64,000 bases of DNA from JBCCGG01 sp039029395 (GCA_039029395.1 JBCCGG010000005.1:62001-126000), one strand, 5' to 3'; shown: positions 51,760-61,226, numbered from the stretch's first letter. The notes: a model not told the origin generated them from the sequence alone. Made by a program: numbers and translations.

Positions 51760-53571
51760 ATGGACCTGATCAGCACGAGCCTCAAGGCCTTTTCCCTGGT
51801 CGATCAAAGGATGCGGGCCCGTTGGCGGGCGCTGGTCCCCTTTGCCGTGGTCGCCGCCTTGCTGGAGAGCGTGGGCGCGTTGTTGATCCTCGGACTGATT
51901 AGGCTGATCACGGACTCCGGGACACTTACAGATACGCCAATTGCAGGTCGTATGCGGGGTTACTTCTCGGACATCTCGGATGAACGTTTTCTAGTGTACT
52001 ACGCGATCGTCGTCGCGCTCTTTTATTGCTTCAAGAACCTGGTCAGGTTCTTGGAAGTCTTGCTGCGCGCGCGGGCGGCCAACGAAACGCAGACGGCCGT
52101 GTCCTCGGAGCTGCTGAGGCGTTACCTCAGCGCACCCTACGTGCTGTTCCTGAAGCGTAGCTCGTCGGAGCTGCTGCGCACCACTCGAGAGTCCGCCCAT
52201 ACCCTGAGCCAAGACGTCCTCAGCTCCGCGACAGCGATCTTTTCGGAGCTGCTCGTTTTGCTTGGCGTGATCGGTATCCTCTTTTACGCGGCGCCGGGAT
52301 CTACCTTGATCGTGTGCGTTGTCCTGGCGGCAGTGACCGTGATCCTATTGCGCGCCACTCAATCTCAGTTCCGGAGCTGGGGCAAGCGCCTGCATCGTCT
52401 CCAAGTGGCAATCTTCCAAACGCTGAACGAAGGTTTCCGGGGCATCAAGGATATCAAGATCCTCGGTCGCGAGGCCTATTTTGCCGCGCGCTTTCGAGCC
52501 GCCAGGCAAGCCGCGGCCAGGATCGCCGTACTGAATGAGACCATTCGCGTCGCGCCACGCCTGGTCGTCGAGACCCTCTTTGTCGCGGGAATGGTGACAG
52601 TGATCGTGTTCGCGGCCCTCGACGACCAGCCGCGCGGCGAAGTCTTGGCGCTTCTAGGTCTATTCGCCTATGCGTTGATGCGTGCCCTGCCGTCGGTTCA
52701 TTTGATGGTCTATCATGCCAACAACATACGCTTTGGCAGCGCCGCAGTTGACCAGATTCATGGCGATTTCGAGGCTACCAACCTGCCCGATACGGGTTTC
52801 CCGGACCCAACCGATCGCGGTGTCATAGAGCTGGAGAATGACATTTGCCTGCGCGGGGTCAGCTTCAGCTATCCAGCAGCCGGCCGTGTAGCGCTTAGCG
52901 ATATCAACTTGACCATCGAGGCGGGCCGGTCGCTCGGCATCGTCGGTCCGACGGGTGCTGGCAAGACCACCCTGGTCGACCTGCTGCTAGGCCTTTTGAG
53001 CCCCGACGAAGGTCAAGTCTTGGTCGACGGGGTCGACATCAGCGGTCACCTGCGAAGCTGGCAGGATCGAATTGGCTACGTCTCCCAAAGGCCCTACCTC
53101 ATGGATGACAGCGTAAGGCAAAACATCGCGCTCGGCCTGGAAAGCCCGGAGATCGACGAGGCAAGAGTGCTGGCCGCGGTCCGTGCCGCCCAGTTGGAGG
53201 ACTTTGTCGCAGCCCTGCCGAACGGTCTGAATACCAAGGTTGGCGAGGCCGGCGTACGGCTGTCCGGCGGCGAGCATCAGAGGATCGCGACCGCGCGGGC
53301 ACTCTACCGCAACCCCGACGTCCTGGTGTTTGACGAGGCGACATCGGCGCTCGACAACGCCACGGAAAGGGCGCTCTCCAAGGCCCTGGCGGGCCTAAGG
53401 GGCGAAAAGACCATGATCATCATCGCCCACCGCCTTTCAACCGTAAGGAATTGCGACGAGCTTGTTCTCTTGGTGGATGGCCGAATTGCCGACATCGGCA
53501 GCTATGATGAGCTCGCCCAGCGCAACGCCCATTTTCGGGAGATCGCCGGTTTGGTCGAAGCCGACGCCTAG
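51760..53571 (+). CDS. ABC exporter/flippase, PglK-MsbA type
   Basis: 603 aa half-transporter. The membrane domain (about 1-330) starts with FAVVAALLESVGALLILGLI. The nucleotide-binding domain has Walker A GPTGAGKTTL (about 395), signature LSGGEHQRIATARAL (about 500), Walker B VLVFDEATSALD and a switch His in IIIAHRLSTV. PglK of the Campylobacter N-glycosylation system has this single-chain design and flips lipid-linked oligosaccharide. Its place directly after the WecA-type gene supports the same use here. Confidence 0.88.
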   Translation: MDLISTSLKAFSLVDQRMRARWRALVPFAVVAALLESVGALLILGLIRLITDSGTLTDTPIAGRMRGYFSDISDERFLVYYAIVVALFYCFKNLVRFLEVLLRARAANETQTAVSSELLRRYLSAPYVLFLKRSSSELLRTTRESAHTLSQDVLSSATAIFSELLVLLGVIGILFYAAPGSTLIVCVVLAAVTVILLRATQSQFRSWGKRLHRLQVAIFQTLNEGFRGIKDIKILGREAYFAARFRAARQAAARIAVLNETIRVAPRLVVETLFVAGMVTVIVFAALDDQPRGEVLALLGLFAYALMRALPSVHLMVYHANNIRFGSAAVDQIHGDFEATNLPDTGFPDPTDRGVIELENDICLRGVSFSYPAAGRVALSDINLTIEAGRSLGIVGPTGAGKTTLVDLLLGLLSPDEGQVLVDGVDISGHLRSWQDRIGYVSQRPYLMDDSVRQNIALGLESPEIDEARVLAAVRAAQLEDFVAALPNGLNTKVGEAGVRLSGGEHQRIATARALYRNPDVLVFDEATSALDNATERALSKALAGLRGEKTMIIIAHRLSTVRNCDELVLLVDGRIADIGSYDELAQRNAHFREIAGLVEADA

Positions 53572-53890
53572 CCGCCACCTCCCCGTTCGGCTGAGCAATG
53601 CGCCGCAGGGGCATCGACACGCGCACCCGACCCAACAGAGGAGATCCCCATGGAGTCTGGCGGCTGCCTGGGCCACCACATCAACAGCCAGGCCGACTCC
53701 GAGGCGGACCGCAACGTCGAGGTCAGTCGAACACCGATTGCGCCAAGCTTAGCCTCTTCGCGGCAAGCAGTTCGCTACATTGCGTCCGTTGAATGCCGGT
53801 GGCTGGCGCAGTTTGTTATTGATTCTGAAACTGGACATGGCACCCAATGGGGCCAGCCGTTAACACTTCGCGCAAGTAAAAGGTCAGCTT
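53572..53890. other. Interval of 319 nt without a clear gene
   Basis: It holds an 82-codon frame (53650-53898) with a good RBS (GAGGAGAT) whose first about 27 codons look coding and whose remainder does not; it may be a fragment. The promoter of the following methyltransferase should lie in the more AT-rich second half (53815-53880). No terminator hairpin with a T-run is visible after the ABC gene. Confidence 0.4.
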
Positions 53891-54886
53891 ATGGATGATG
53901 TCACCGACAAGGTCGCCAAAATGTATGCCGAGTACCCCTACCCGTCACCTTCGGTGGACGCGGGTAAGGAAAAGCTCACAGAGCTAGCCAATCTGTTCAA
54001 GTTTCTTGCGCTGGAGACCAAGTATGACTACGCACAGAAGAGCGTTCTCGATGCCGGCGTCGGCACGGGCCAGCGCCTGGCCGCAGCGGCTGAGAGCCTT
54101 TCCAACACCCGCTTTACCGGCATCGACATGGTCCAGTCCTCCTTAGAGGTAGCGCGCCAAGTCAGCGACCAAGCCGGTCTGTCGAACGTTGACTTTCACT
54201 GCGCCAACATCCTGGAGGATATGACAAATCTCGGCGCATTCGACATCGTGCTATGCATGGGCGTGCTCCACCATCTTTCAAAGCCTCACCTTGGATTGAA
54301 GAATCTCCATGCGGTATTGAAGGACGACGGCTTCGTGCTTCTTTATCTCTACGGGCTGCGCGGCGCCCAGGAGCGCATGCGCCGCAAGGCGGTAATCTCC
54401 TTGCTTCGGGGCGGCCGCCAGGACGATCTGGCGATAGGCATCCGGCTCGCTAAGGACCTCGAGTATGACGACTTTGAGTACGGTTGGAACATCAATATCG
54501 ACCAAGCAACCAACGACTCCTTTATCGTCGACGCTTTCATGAATGTGAACGAGCGATTGTTCGATGCAGAGACCATTCACGAGCTTGCCGTCGAAGCAGG
54601 CTTCCACGCTTACGTAACCTATGGCATCACGACGGGCACCCAGGGCCTGCTCTTCGACACCCGTCTCGAGTCCAAGCGTTCCTTTATCTCACAGATGTCG
54701 CTGGCCAAGCGCCTCAAGGCCGATTTGCCCAAGGACCTCTATGGCCAGCTGTCCCTGCGTGACCGCTACCGGTTGGTCGACCTGCTATACGATCCGAACG
54801 GTTACACCGTTATCATGCTGACCGAAGGCGCGCGTGAAAAGCTCTCCCGCTCGGCACGAATCGGCGCAAATGTAGTCGAGGTCTAG
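53891..54886 (+). CDS. Class I SAM-dependent methyltransferase
   Basis: 331 aa. It begins VTDKVAKMYAEYPYPSP, a motif common to small-molecule methyltransferases of polysaccharide and natural-product loci. The SAM loop is VLDAGVGTGQRL, with DMVQSSLEVAR following and a post-I motif MGVLHHLSKP. A C-terminal domain of about 130 residues is not assigned. It may methylate a glycan or amino acid from the neighbouring pathway. It converges on the GNAT-like gene, with 4 nt of 3' overlap. Confidence 0.85.
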   Translation: MDDVTDKVAKMYAEYPYPSPSVDAGKEKLTELANLFKFLALETKYDYAQKSVLDAGVGTGQRLAAAAESLSNTRFTGIDMVQSSLEVARQVSDQAGLSNVDFHCANILEDMTNLGAFDIVLCMGVLHHLSKPHLGLKNLHAVLKDDGFVLLYLYGLRGAQERMRRKAVISLLRGGRQDDLAIGIRLAKDLEYDDFEYGWNINIDQATNDSFIVDAFMNVNERLFDAETIHELAVEAGFHAYVTYGITTGTQGLLFDTRLESKRSFISQMSLAKRLKADLPKDLYGQLSLRDRYRLVDLLYDPNGYTVIMLTEGAREKLSRSARIGANVVEV

Positions 54887-55956
54887 AAGCTCATCCACCA
54901 CTCGCCCTCGAGCCGGCTCAAAAGCGCGTGGCCCGCAAGGATGTGCTCGCGCACCTCCGGGCGCGTGGATTCGACCAACATCCAGGGGCCCCGGCGGGAC
55001 AAGCTGATGGGCTGGCTTGTGACTGCACGATGGTTTTCCGGCTGAATCCGGCCACTGACCGCCAGCGCGCCGCGCCGCCAGGCATCGCGGCAGAGGTGCT
55101 TTAGCACGCATTCCAGGGATCCCGGTTGACCGAAGAGCTGCACCACTTGAGCTCTTCCGTCTCGTGTCAAAACGTAGACGTACCAGCCACTCAGCTTCCC
55201 CGCCTTATCGATCACCCTCGCCTTGACAACCGCCTGGGTCGACGCGTTGCGTTCCATGCGATCGAACAACCAGACGAGAGACTCCTGGGAGTATTCGGGG
55301 CTCAGCCGGTATCTCTTGGCGACGTCGCCAAAGCTCGCGAGAAGGCCATCAAGGTCGATCGGCTCGACCTTTCCTTCGGGCCCCGGCCCGTCAAAGCGGT
55401 AGGCGCTATCCGGCAGATGGGCGGCAGCCTGGTCCAGAATCTTGCTGAACGGCCGCGCCACCGCGCCCAGGCCACCCTTGCCGGCGAGGGACGCCCGGTA
55501 GGCCATGGGACGCAGCGGCCTGGTCCAGTAGAGACTGTATGGGTGAGCAACCAGGCCGCCCAAGCTTTCCCAGATCTTGCGCGAAACATCGGTCGAGAGG
55601 TCCGCCATAGAAATGTCTTGGGGACCTTTGAGAAAGGCTTTCAGAAGGTTGATCGCGACGATACCGGGCTTGTCCGGGTCGACCATATATTGGGTCGGCA
55701 CCGCGAGCCAAAGCCGCTCCTCCTGATATTGCATGGGCCGCGGCAGGACACCCAGAAAGCCGACGATCGAACCATCTTTGGCCTCGCAGACCAAGGAGGG
55801 CAGATCCTCTCGTACCCAGGGATTGTCGAACAGGATCGAGCGCATATGGTCGACGAGCGCCTCGCTGGAGGCCTGCTCGCTGCGCTTGAAACATTTGGCG
55901 CGCAGCGCGACGACTCCTGGAATGTCGTCCTCGAGGAAGGCTCTCACGCCGCTCAT
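54883..55956 (-). CDS. GNAT-like acyltransferase of the glycan locus
   Basis: 357 aa. An N-terminal acetyltransferase-like domain (VRAFLEDDIPGVVALRAKCF; SIVGFLGVLPRPM) is followed by a second half resembling a further GNAT fold (KLSGWYVYVLTRDG, GRIQPENHRAV). Two-fold GNAT proteins of this size occur in exopolysaccharide clusters and are related in design to FemAB ligases. The acyl donor could be the carrier protein encoded at 59796, but that is speculation. Confidence 0.6.
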   Translation of the reverse strand: MSGVRAFLEDDIPGVVALRAKCFKRSEQASSEALVDHMRSILFDNPWVREDLPSLVCEAKDGSIVGFLGVLPRPMQYQEERLWLAVPTQYMVDPDKPGIVAINLLKAFLKGPQDISMADLSTDVSRKIWESLGGLVAHPYSLYWTRPLRPMAYRASLAGKGGLGAVARPFSKILDQAAAHLPDSAYRFDGPGPEGKVEPIDLDGLLASFGDVAKRYRLSPEYSQESLVWLFDRMERNASTQAVVKARVIDKAGKLSGWYVYVLTRDGRAQVVQLFGQPGSLECVLKHLCRDAWRRGALAVSGRIQPENHRAVTSQPISLSRRGPWMLVESTRPEVREHILAGHALLSRLEGEWWMSF

Positions 55957-56003
55957 AACACCCCGTCCTGCCCCTTATCGCTCGAACCGACGGAGAATCG
56001 GCC

Positions 56004-57776
56004 CTAGGTTTTGGCGGAAGCTCTTCGAATGGCATTGTCGCCGAGGAACAGTATATCGATCCCGGTGCCAAGGAAGGTATCGATCGCTTCCTTGGGCGTG
56101 TTGACCATGGGTTGGCCCTTCACGTTGAAACTGGTGTTGAGCACCATTTCCCGGCCTGTCGTTTGGCCGACCTGCTTCAGGAGCGCATGAAACTCGGGAT
56201 TGGTCTCCGCCGCGACAGTCTGCACCCGGGCAGTACCGTCGACGTGGGTAATGGCGGGCAGGGCCTCCCGATGAGCCTCGCGTACCCGCACGATGAAGAT
56301 CATGTAGGGCAGCTCCGTACCCGGTTCGATCTCGAACCACTCGTGCGCCGTCTCCAAGGTGACCGCGGGCGCGAAGGGACGAAAGGCCTCGCGCATCTTG
56401 ACCATGGCGTTTACCCGGTCGCGCATCTCGGGATTACCGGGATCGGCCAAAATGCTCCGATTGCCCAAAGCCCTGGGCCCGAACTCCATTCGGCCACGAA
56501 ACCAGGCGATGACCTTGCCTTCGGCGATGCACTTGGCCGCCGCCGCGCAGGTCTCCGCGAAGGAGCCGAAACGCTCGACCTCGATGCTATCGCCATGACG
56601 CTCGATCTCGCGCTCGAGCTCGCTGGCCTCGTAGGCGGGGCCGAGGAACGGCACCACCATGCGCTGGTTATCGATTCTGTCATGGCTCGCCGCATGGGCC
56701 AACGCCGCGCCAAGCCCCGCCCCGTCATCGGCCGCGGCGGGCTGGACGTAGATCTCGTCGAAGGTCTTGGCGTCCAGCAGCTTGCCGTTCGCGGTGCAGT
56801 TCAAGGCCACGCCGCCAGCCATGGCGAGGCGCCGTAAGCCGGTCGTACCCGCGAAGTGGGAGCCGATGTGATGAATTGCTTTGTTGAGGCATTCTTGGAG
56901 CGCCGCGGCGACATCGCGGTGCGCATCGGTGATATCCTCATCCGGATCGCGCGGCGCGATCAGATGCTCTGTGAGGTAATCGCGCGTCGCCGCATAGATC
57001 TCGCGCTGGTCCGCGGTCTTGTTCAAGCTGAGGATCTGAATCCTGAGCGTGCCGTTGTCGAGTAGCTCCACGTGCTCGTCGAAAAAGCCGCGGTACTTTG
57101 CAGGATCGCCATAGGGCGCGAGGCCCATGATCTTGTACTCGTCGCTATTGAAGTCGAAGCCAAGGTGCAGGGTCACCAAAGAGTACAAAACACCCAGCGA
57201 GTTGTCCGCGCTTTGCTTGTTGATGGCCTCCATCTTGCCGTCGCGTGCGTGCCACAGGGTGATGCTATGCACCTCGCCCATGCCGTCGAGCACACCGACG
57301 AGGCATTCGTCCCAGCCCGAGGTGTAGTAGGCGCTGGCCGCGTGAGCGATATGGTGCTCCAGATGGTGGACCTTCGCCTCGCGGTTCTCGACCTCCGGAA
57401 GAGAGCGTTCGAACAGGCCCAACAGCGCGTCGCGGGAATAAACTTGCTGATAGCGCAACTTGGCTAATTGGCTCCGGGAGTGGTGCACCCTATAGGCACC
57501 GTAGTCGAAGGCATGGACGAAGGCATCGACGTCGCGCACGTCGATCCCAGCCTCGGCGCAGCAGTAGCGGATCGCGCCGACGGGAAAGGCACCGCTGTGC
57601 TTCTGGCCATTGAAGCGCTCTTCCGCCGCGGCGGCGACGATCTCCCCGTCAACGATCAGTGCCGCGGCCGAATCCTGGCCCTGGACGATACGGTACTCTC
57701 GCAGATCAAGCCCCGGAAACTGTTCCTGCTTGAACGCCATGGCGTTCTCGAAACCACTCCAACCAATGATCTTCAT
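56004..57776 (-). CDS. NodU/TobZ-family carbamoyltransferase
   Basis: 590 aa from ATG 57776, which has GGAG upstream; a GTG two codons earlier is also possible. The N-terminal Kae1-like domain has EERFNGQKHSG, VHHLEHHIAHAASAYYTS and LDGMGEVHS; GGVALNCTANGKLL, GRMEFGPRALGNRSILADP and VLNTSFNVKGQPM follow from the C-terminal YrdC-like domain. The family carbamoylates sugar or aminoglycoside hydroxyls using carbamoyl phosphate and ATP. carA/carB lie 3 kb downstream on the other strand. The likely role is O-carbamoylation of the glycan or of a product of the adjacent ligase/carrier pair. Confidence 0.92.
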   Translation of the reverse strand: MKIIGWSGFENAMAFKQEQFPGLDLREYRIVQGQDSAAALIVDGEIVAAAAEERFNGQKHSGAFPVGAIRYCCAEAGIDVRDVDAFVHAFDYGAYRVHHSRSQLAKLRYQQVYSRDALLGLFERSLPEVENREAKVHHLEHHIAHAASAYYTSGWDECLVGVLDGMGEVHSITLWHARDGKMEAINKQSADNSLGVLYSLVTLHLGFDFNSDEYKIMGLAPYGDPAKYRGFFDEHVELLDNGTLRIQILSLNKTADQREIYAATRDYLTEHLIAPRDPDEDITDAHRDVAAALQECLNKAIHHIGSHFAGTTGLRRLAMAGGVALNCTANGKLLDAKTFDEIYVQPAAADDGAGLGAALAHAASHDRIDNQRMVVPFLGPAYEASELEREIERHGDSIEVERFGSFAETCAAAAKCIAEGKVIAWFRGRMEFGPRALGNRSILADPGNPEMRDRVNAMVKMREAFRPFAPAVTLETAHEWFEIEPGTELPYMIFIVRVREAHREALPAITHVDGTARVQTVAAETNPEFHALLKQVGQTTGREMVLNTSFNVKGQPMVNTPKEAIDTFLGTGIDILFLGDNAIRRASAKT

Positions 57777-58191
57777 CTTCACTCCATCGACTGATCGTCG
57801 TCCTGATCCGGGTAGCTGCCCGAGAGAAGTCCATCGCCCGACGCCAATCCCCTAGCACCCCCGCAAATGCAGGGCGATCGGGCAGTGAACGGCGGGCCCC
57901 GCATCCGAGGGGTGACCTTAGAGCTTGGTGCTTAATGAGGTGTCAATCCGCGGCGCGTCGGCTCCCTTCTCTTCTGCGTTGCTCCTTGTGGCCCTGTCAA
58001 CGGAAATGCCGCGGTCTGGCGGCATCCCTTAACTGAAATTGGGACTTGCGAGCCAAGGTTAGGACCATGCTCGCTCAAGCTTGGGCGCTTGTGCCCCTGG
58101 CCCTCCGCCCCTACTTTTTAGTGGCCTGTTAAGGCTTTCTATAGCAAATGAAGCACGGTCGATTTCGACCGATCTGCGGAGAGATCCTCAC
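57777..58191. other. 415-nt divergent regulatory interval
   Basis: It lies between the divergent carbamoyltransferase and ligase genes and must carry both promoters; none is convincing by eye. A perfect 7-bp hairpin, ATGCCGC (58006-58012) with GCGGCAT (58019-58025), sits near the middle. A TTG at 58081 is in frame with the ligase, but the residues it would add look random. Confidence 0.45.
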
Positions 58192-59799
58192 GTGACCGGA
58201 GCGGAAGCCACTAGACCCTTGGTGAGCGGGTTCCTCGCCTCCCTGCGCGCCTACCCGGAGCGCCCAGCTCTATTCGTGAGCGGCGATCACGTAAGCTATC
58301 AGGAGTTGGGGACTTTCGCCGGGCGGATCGCAGCGACCATCACCTCCCGCGCGGCACCCGGCAAGCTTGCCGCGGTCTTCGCCCATCGCAGCCTGTGCGC
58401 CTACGGCGGCGTGCTTGGAGTGCTGCTAGCTGGTCGAGGATATGTGCCACTCAATCCAAAGTTCCCCATCGCCCGCACGGGACGCATGCTCGCGCTGAGC
58501 GGTTGCAACACCTTGGTGGTCGGCCAGGAGTGTCTTTCCGGCTTGGCCGACCTGCTCGAAGCCACGGAGCGCCCCTTGACGGTCGTCCTGCCAGAGGTCT
58601 CGCAGGATGAAGTGGCCGCGCTGGCGGCACGCTTTCCCGATCATGAACTCCTCTCGCGGGAGCGTTTGTCGGATTGCGAGAAGGTCCCTGCCCTGCCCAT
58701 CGGGGTCGCCGGTGACGACGTCGCCTACCTCATGTTCACGTCGGGCAGCACCGGCGATCCGAAAGGCGTTGCGGTCAGTCACGGCAATGCGACGGCCTAT
58801 GTTGATTTTGTTGCCGCACGTTACGACGTCGGCCCGGACGACCGCTTATCGCAAACATTCGATCTGACCTTCGATCTCAGTGTTCATGATATGTTCCTGA
58901 GCTGGGAGCGCGGCGCCTGTCTTTGCTGCGTGCCTGAGGCCATGGTGACGGCACCGGCGAAGTTCATCCGGGATCAATCGCTGACCCTATGGTTTTCAGT
59001 GCCCTCGGTGGCCGGCTTTCTGTCCCGGCTGCGTCTCCTCCGGCCAGGCCTGTTTCCCAGCCTGCGCTTCAGCTTGTTCTGCGGTGAAGCCCTGCCGGGA
59101 AAGTACGCCGTCGCCTGGCAGGCGGCCGCGCCTAACTCCACCTTGGAGAACCTCTACGGGCCAACCGAGGCGACCATCGCGATCACAGCCTATCGCTGGG
59201 ACCCCGAGAAATCCGCCGCGCGTTGGGGCAATGAGGTGACACCGATAGGTTGGGCGTTCGAGGGCCAGCGCACTTGTGTGGTCGATGAGTCGCGCGCAGT
59301 GCTCTCCCAGGGCCAACCCGGTGAGCTTCTTCTGGGCGGCAGTCAGCTGACCGCCGGATACTGGCAAGACGCCACTAAGACGAACGAGAGCTTCATTCAC
59401 CTGGCCGACGGTAAAAGATGGTATCGAACCGGCGATCGGGTGCGTGAAGAGGCGGACGGATGTCTCCTTTACCTGGGTCGCATCGACCACCAAGTAAAGG
59501 TCCGCGGTTATCGGGTCGAGCTTCAGGAGATCGATTTGGCCTTGCTCGAGGTCTGTCCGTCGGCACAGGTCGCCTCGGTCGCCTGGCCCCTGCACAACGG
59601 CAGTGCGGACGGTATCGTTGCCTTCGTTTCCGGCGATGCGACTCGGGATGAAGAGGTTATTATTCAGCGCTGCCGGGATCGCCTGCCGGAGTACATGGTG
59701 CCGCGCAAGGTCCGCTTCATTGAGGAGCTTCCACGCAACTCAAACGGAAAGATCGATCGCCGTGGGCTCGCGGCGAGCTTGGACGAGGAGAAGGGATGA
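58192..59799 (+). CDS. Adenylation-domain ligase (NRPS/DltA-like)
   Basis: 535 aa from GTG 58192, chosen for the GGAGAG just upstream. Adenylation core motifs are present in order: LMFTSGSTGDPKGVAVSHG (A3), FDLSVHDMF (A4), NLYGPTEATI (A5), WYRTGDRV (A7), GRIDHQVKVRGYRVEL (A8) and NSNGKIDRRGL (A10 lysine). The A4 Asp that binds an alpha-amino group in amino-acid-activating domains is kept, so an amino acid substrate is likely. It overlaps the carrier-protein gene by 4 nt, the arrangement of DltA/DltC-type pairs. Confidence 0.88.
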   Translation: MTGAEATRPLVSGFLASLRAYPERPALFVSGDHVSYQELGTFAGRIAATITSRAAPGKLAAVFAHRSLCAYGGVLGVLLAGRGYVPLNPKFPIARTGRMLALSGCNTLVVGQECLSGLADLLEATERPLTVVLPEVSQDEVAALAARFPDHELLSRERLSDCEKVPALPIGVAGDDVAYLMFTSGSTGDPKGVAVSHGNATAYVDFVAARYDVGPDDRLSQTFDLTFDLSVHDMFLSWERGACLCCVPEAMVTAPAKFIRDQSLTLWFSVPSVAGFLSRLRLLRPGLFPSLRFSLFCGEALPGKYAVAWQAAAPNSTLENLYGPTEATIAITAYRWDPEKSAARWGNEVTPIGWAFEGQRTCVVDESRAVLSQGQPGELLLGGSQLTAGYWQDATKTNESFIHLADGKRWYRTGDRVREEADGCLLYLGRIDHQVKVRGYRVELQEIDLALLEVCPSAQVASVAWPLHNGSADGIVAFVSGDATRDEEVIIQRCRDRLPEYMVPRKVRFIEELPRNSNGKIDRRGLAASLDEEKG

Positions 59800-60071
59800 G
59801 CGACGCTGCAGAAGAAGATAAGCTGATTAGACTTGCCATCGACTGGGTTCTCGAGAATAGCCCCAACGCCCAAAGTGCCGGCCAGGAGATCACGGGCGAT
59901 ACGAACCTTCTCGAGGATTCGCTGCTCGACTCCCTTGGATTTGTCGACCTGGTCGCCTTTTTGGAGAAGACGACGAATCGCGAGATCGATCTCCTGGAGC
60001 TCGATGAGGACGACCTGAGCACCCTTCAGGGTCTCTGTCGCGCGGCCTGCACAGCGGGGACCGCGGCGTGA
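59796..60071 (+). CDS. Acyl/peptidyl carrier protein
   Basis: 91 aa, acidic. The phosphopantetheine serine lies in LLEDSLLDSLGFVDLVAFLE, a DSLG-type attachment site, in a predicted four-helix carrier. Its ATG overlaps the ligase stop. It should be loaded by that ligase and deliver the acyl or aminoacyl group to a transferase. Confidence 0.88.
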   Translation: MSDAAEEDKLIRLAIDWVLENSPNAQSAGQEITGDTNLLEDSLLDSLGFVDLVAFLEKTTNREIDLLELDEDDLSTLQGLCRAACTAGTAA

Positions 60072-60129
60072 GCGATCCTTGGCGCATCCCAGCAGGGCCG
60101 CGGCGGACCGAACGGGCCTCAAAACGCCC

Positions 60130-61221
60130 ATGAGACTGCTTCTCGAAGACGGTACGGAGATTGTCGGCGAGAGCTTTGGCGCGCCGCGCACGGTCGCAGG
60201 CGAGGTCGTCTTCAACACCGCCATGACCGGCTACGTGGAGGCTTTGACCGACCCCTCCTATCGCGGACAAATCTTGGTTTGCACCTATCCGCTTATCGGC
60301 AACTACGGCGTCCCCGCGCCGCGCGCCGCCGGCTCCCTCGACGGCCCCTACGAATCCGACCGAATTCAGGTCCAGGGACTGATCGTTCAGCGCTATCACC
60401 AGGCCTACAGCCATGGCTCGGCCGCGCGCTCTCTGGGCTCTTGGCTGGAGGCCGAAAACGTCGCCGCCCTGACCGGCGTGGATACCCGGGCCTTGACTCA
60501 GCGCATCCGCGAAAACGGCACCATGAAAGGCTGGTTGATCCCTGACGACCTGCCGGGAGAGCAAGCCAAGAATGCGGCCGACGAGGTCGTTATGACCGAT
60601 GTCTTCGACCTGGTAGCGCCTACCGAAACTAAAGAGTTTCCGGCAGGTGACCTCAAGGTGCTTGTGGTCGACGTGGGCGCCAAGGACAACATCATCCGCT
60701 CACTGATGGCCCGTGGCGTGACTGTGGTCCGGGCCAGTTGGAGAAGTAACCTGGGCGAGCTGGCGCGACAGGCGGACGGCGTGCTGATCGGCAATGGGCC
60801 CGGTGATCCCAAGGACCTTGGACCCCTGGTCGATCAGGTTCGCGACCTGCTCGCGAGCTACGATAAGCCGATCTTCGGCGTCTGCCTCGGCCACCAGATC
60901 CTGGCGCTCGCAGCGGGCGGCGACACCTACAAGCTCAAGTACGGTCATCGCGGGGTCAATCAGCCGGTGCAGGACCTGCTCACCCGCCGTTGCTACGTGA
61001 CCAGCCAGAACCACGGCTATGCGGTGCAGGACGAGAGCTTGCCCGAGGCCTGGGAACCTTGGTTCGTCAATCTAAACGACGGCACGAACGAAGGGCTGCG
61101 TTCTCGTGTGAAGCCTTTCTTCAGCGTCCAGTTCCACCCGGAAGCCGCGCCGGGACCCGAGGACACCGGGGTTCTATTCGACGACTTCGTGCGCCTGGTC
61201 GGCGCCATGCGACAGGGGTAA
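60130..61221 (+). CDS. carA: Carbamoyl-phosphate synthase small subunit, eukaryotic/Bacteroidetes-like type
   Basis: 363 aa from ATG 60130; an upstream TTG frame adds 17 unlikely residues. The N-terminal domain has LLEDGTEIVGESFG, VFNTAMTGYVEALTDPSY and ALTGVDTRALTQRIRENGTM. The glutaminase has GVCLGHQILALAAGG with the catalytic Cys, and the His/Glu pair in SVQFHPEAAPGP. The late block LFVNLNDGTNEGL-like WFVNLNDGTNEGLRS and VQFHPEAAPGPEDT resembles the small-subunit region of animal CPS1/CAD. It is 58 nt after the carrier gene, apparently in the same transcript. Confidence 0.92.
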   Translation: MRLLLEDGTEIVGESFGAPRTVAGEVVFNTAMTGYVEALTDPSYRGQILVCTYPLIGNYGVPAPRAAGSLDGPYESDRIQVQGLIVQRYHQAYSHGSAARSLGSWLEAENVAALTGVDTRALTQRIRENGTMKGWLIPDDLPGEQAKNAADEVVMTDVFDLVAPTETKEFPAGDLKVLVVDVGAKDNIIRSLMARGVTVVRASWRSNLGELARQADGVLIGNGPGDPKDLGPLVDQVRDLLASYDKPIFGVCLGHQILALAAGGDTYKLKYGHRGVNQPVQDLLTRRCYVTSQNHGYAVQDESLPEAWEPWFVNLNDGTNEGLRSRVKPFFSVQFHPEAAPGPEDTGVLFDDFVRLVGAMRQG

Positions 61222-61226
61222 GAATC

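Noticed and set aside
53650..53898. 82-codon ORF with a good ribosome-binding site
   Set aside because: Only its first third looks coding, and it runs into the methyltransferase start; treated as a possible fragment, not a gene.
58081..58191. TTG-initiated N-terminal extension of the adenylation ligase
   Set aside because: The added residues show no adenylation-domain similarity, and GTG 58192 has a better ribosome-binding site.
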